Shown piece by piece: positions 5,894 through 6,236 of a DNA stretch of 6,236 bases. The stretch's first letter is position 1, and each line of letters starts with the position of its first letter. The stretch is from an uncultured Hyphomicrobiales bacterium. GTDB taxonomy: Bacteria; Pseudomonadota; Alphaproteobacteria; Rhizobiales; Aestuariivirgaceae. The notes beneath the pieces were generated by a model. That model was not told the origin of the DNA. It searched no databases and saw only the letters and a list, made by a program, of their open reading frames with translations. The stretch covers positions 1 through 6,236 of the forward strand of contig CAIYXE010000719.1 in NCBI GenBank assembly GCA_903930095.1. Direction: 5' to 3'. The translations under genes and the position numbers were made by a program.

Positions 5894-6236
5894 CCCCGTC
5901 ACCCGGCACACTCGACAGGCTCGCGGCCATCGTCGGCGAAAAGCACGCGATCCGCGATCCCGCGGCGATGGATGGCTACATGCGCGAATGGCGGCAGATC
6001 TGGGTTGGCCGCTCGCCCCTCGTGCTGCGCCCCGCCTCGACCGATGAAGTCTCCCGCATTCTCGCCATCGCCAATGAGACCCGCACCGCCATCGTCCCGC
6101 AGGCGGGCAACACCGGCCTCTGCGGCGGGCAGATCCCGACGGATGAGGGGCATGAGGTGGTGCTCTCGCTCGACCGCATGAACCGCATCCTCGATGTCGA
6201 CCCCGCCGACAACACGATCACGGTCGAATCAGGCGC
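5890..6236 (+). CDS. FAD-binding oxidoreductase, GlcD / D-2-hydroxyacid dehydrogenase type (3' end outside window)
   Basis: Only the first 115 codons are present; the frame is still open at the window end. It starts at the ATG of an ATGA overlap with the sua5 stop, so the two are probably translationally coupled. The visible part is the start of an FAD_binding_4 (PCMH/VAO-type) domain: LRPASTDEVSRILAIANE (46-63) is the usual entry strand and helix, PQAGNTGLCGGQIP (70-83) is the pyrophosphate-binding loop, and VVLSLDRMNRILDVDPADNTITVESG (90-115) is the next conserved block. These features fit flavoproteins that oxidise D-2-hydroxyacids, such as D-lactate, glycolate (GlcD) or D-2-hydroxyglutarate. 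The GNTGLCGG form of the loop favours the D-2-hydroxyglutarate dehydrogenase-like branch, but the C-terminal FAD-oxidase domain needed to judge the substrate lies beyond the window. Confidence 0.88.
   Translation, partial: MTPSPGTLDRLAAIVGEKHAIRDPAAMDGYMREWRQIWVGRSPLVLRPASTDEVSRILAIANETRTAIVPQAGNTGLCGGQIPTDEGHEVVLSLDRMNRILDVDPADNTITVESG

Noticed and set aside
4919..5911. A 330-codon leftward open frame opposite sua5
   Set aside because: It is again the register-matched antisense of a complete, motif-rich gene, and no family motif is visible in it.
1..6236. Mobile elements, CRISPR arrays, defence or biosynthetic systems
   Set aside because: No transposase, integrase, direct repeat array or accessory gene is visible; all recognised genes are conserved housekeeping families.

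Overview
The window is GC-rich chromosomal DNA from an alphaproteobacterium, most likely of the Hyphomicrobiales (Rhizobiales) type. The evidence is the strong G/C preference at third codon positions, the FabI - histidine phosphatase - AroC gene order, the HDAC-family / xseB / tlyA group, and a palindromic intergenic repeat built from CTCTCCCGC / GCGGGAGAG arms of the kind common in rhizobia and relatives. I cannot name the genus from sequence alone. Almost everything here is core housekeeping. There is no sign of a phage, plasmid, transposase, CRISPR array, tRNA or rRNA.

Layout. Positions 1-162 are a leader or upstream region, possibly with the last codons of an unidentified gene. A rightward operon follows: fabI (enoyl-ACP reductase, 163-987), a histidine-phosphatase-family gene (977-1585, 11 nt overlap) and aroC (chorismate synthase, 1595-2680, 9 nt gap). 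A 290-bp convergent intergenic region (2681-2970) holds a composite inverted repeat with four hairpins, plus a promoter-like motif facing back into aroC. A leftward operon follows, transcribed in the order HDAC-family deacetylase (4908-3934), xseB (3934-3689, one shared base) and tlyA-type rRNA methyltransferase (3699-2971, 11 nt overlap). A 46-bp divergent promoter gap (4909-4954) separates it from a second rightward operon: a Sua5-type threonylcarbamoyl-AMP synthase (4955-5893) and an FAD-linked oxidase of the GlcD / D-2-hydroxyglutarate dehydrogenase type (from 5890, ATGA overlap, cut by the window end).

Functionally, the first operon joins fatty-acid elongation with the last common step of aromatic amino acid synthesis. 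The second joins a zinc deacylase, the exonuclease VII small subunit and an rRNA 2'-O-methyltransferase. The third joins tRNA t6A modification with a flavin dehydrogenase. The genes are tightly packed with short overlaps, so translational coupling is likely throughout.

I found no undescribed system. The points worth a second look are small: the twin inverted repeat between convergent operons; a ribosome-binding site written into the acidic C-terminus of the deacetylase; the absence of dxs between xseB and tlyA; a probably leaderless sua5 start with a palindromic -10; and an antisense promoter-like motif behind aroC.
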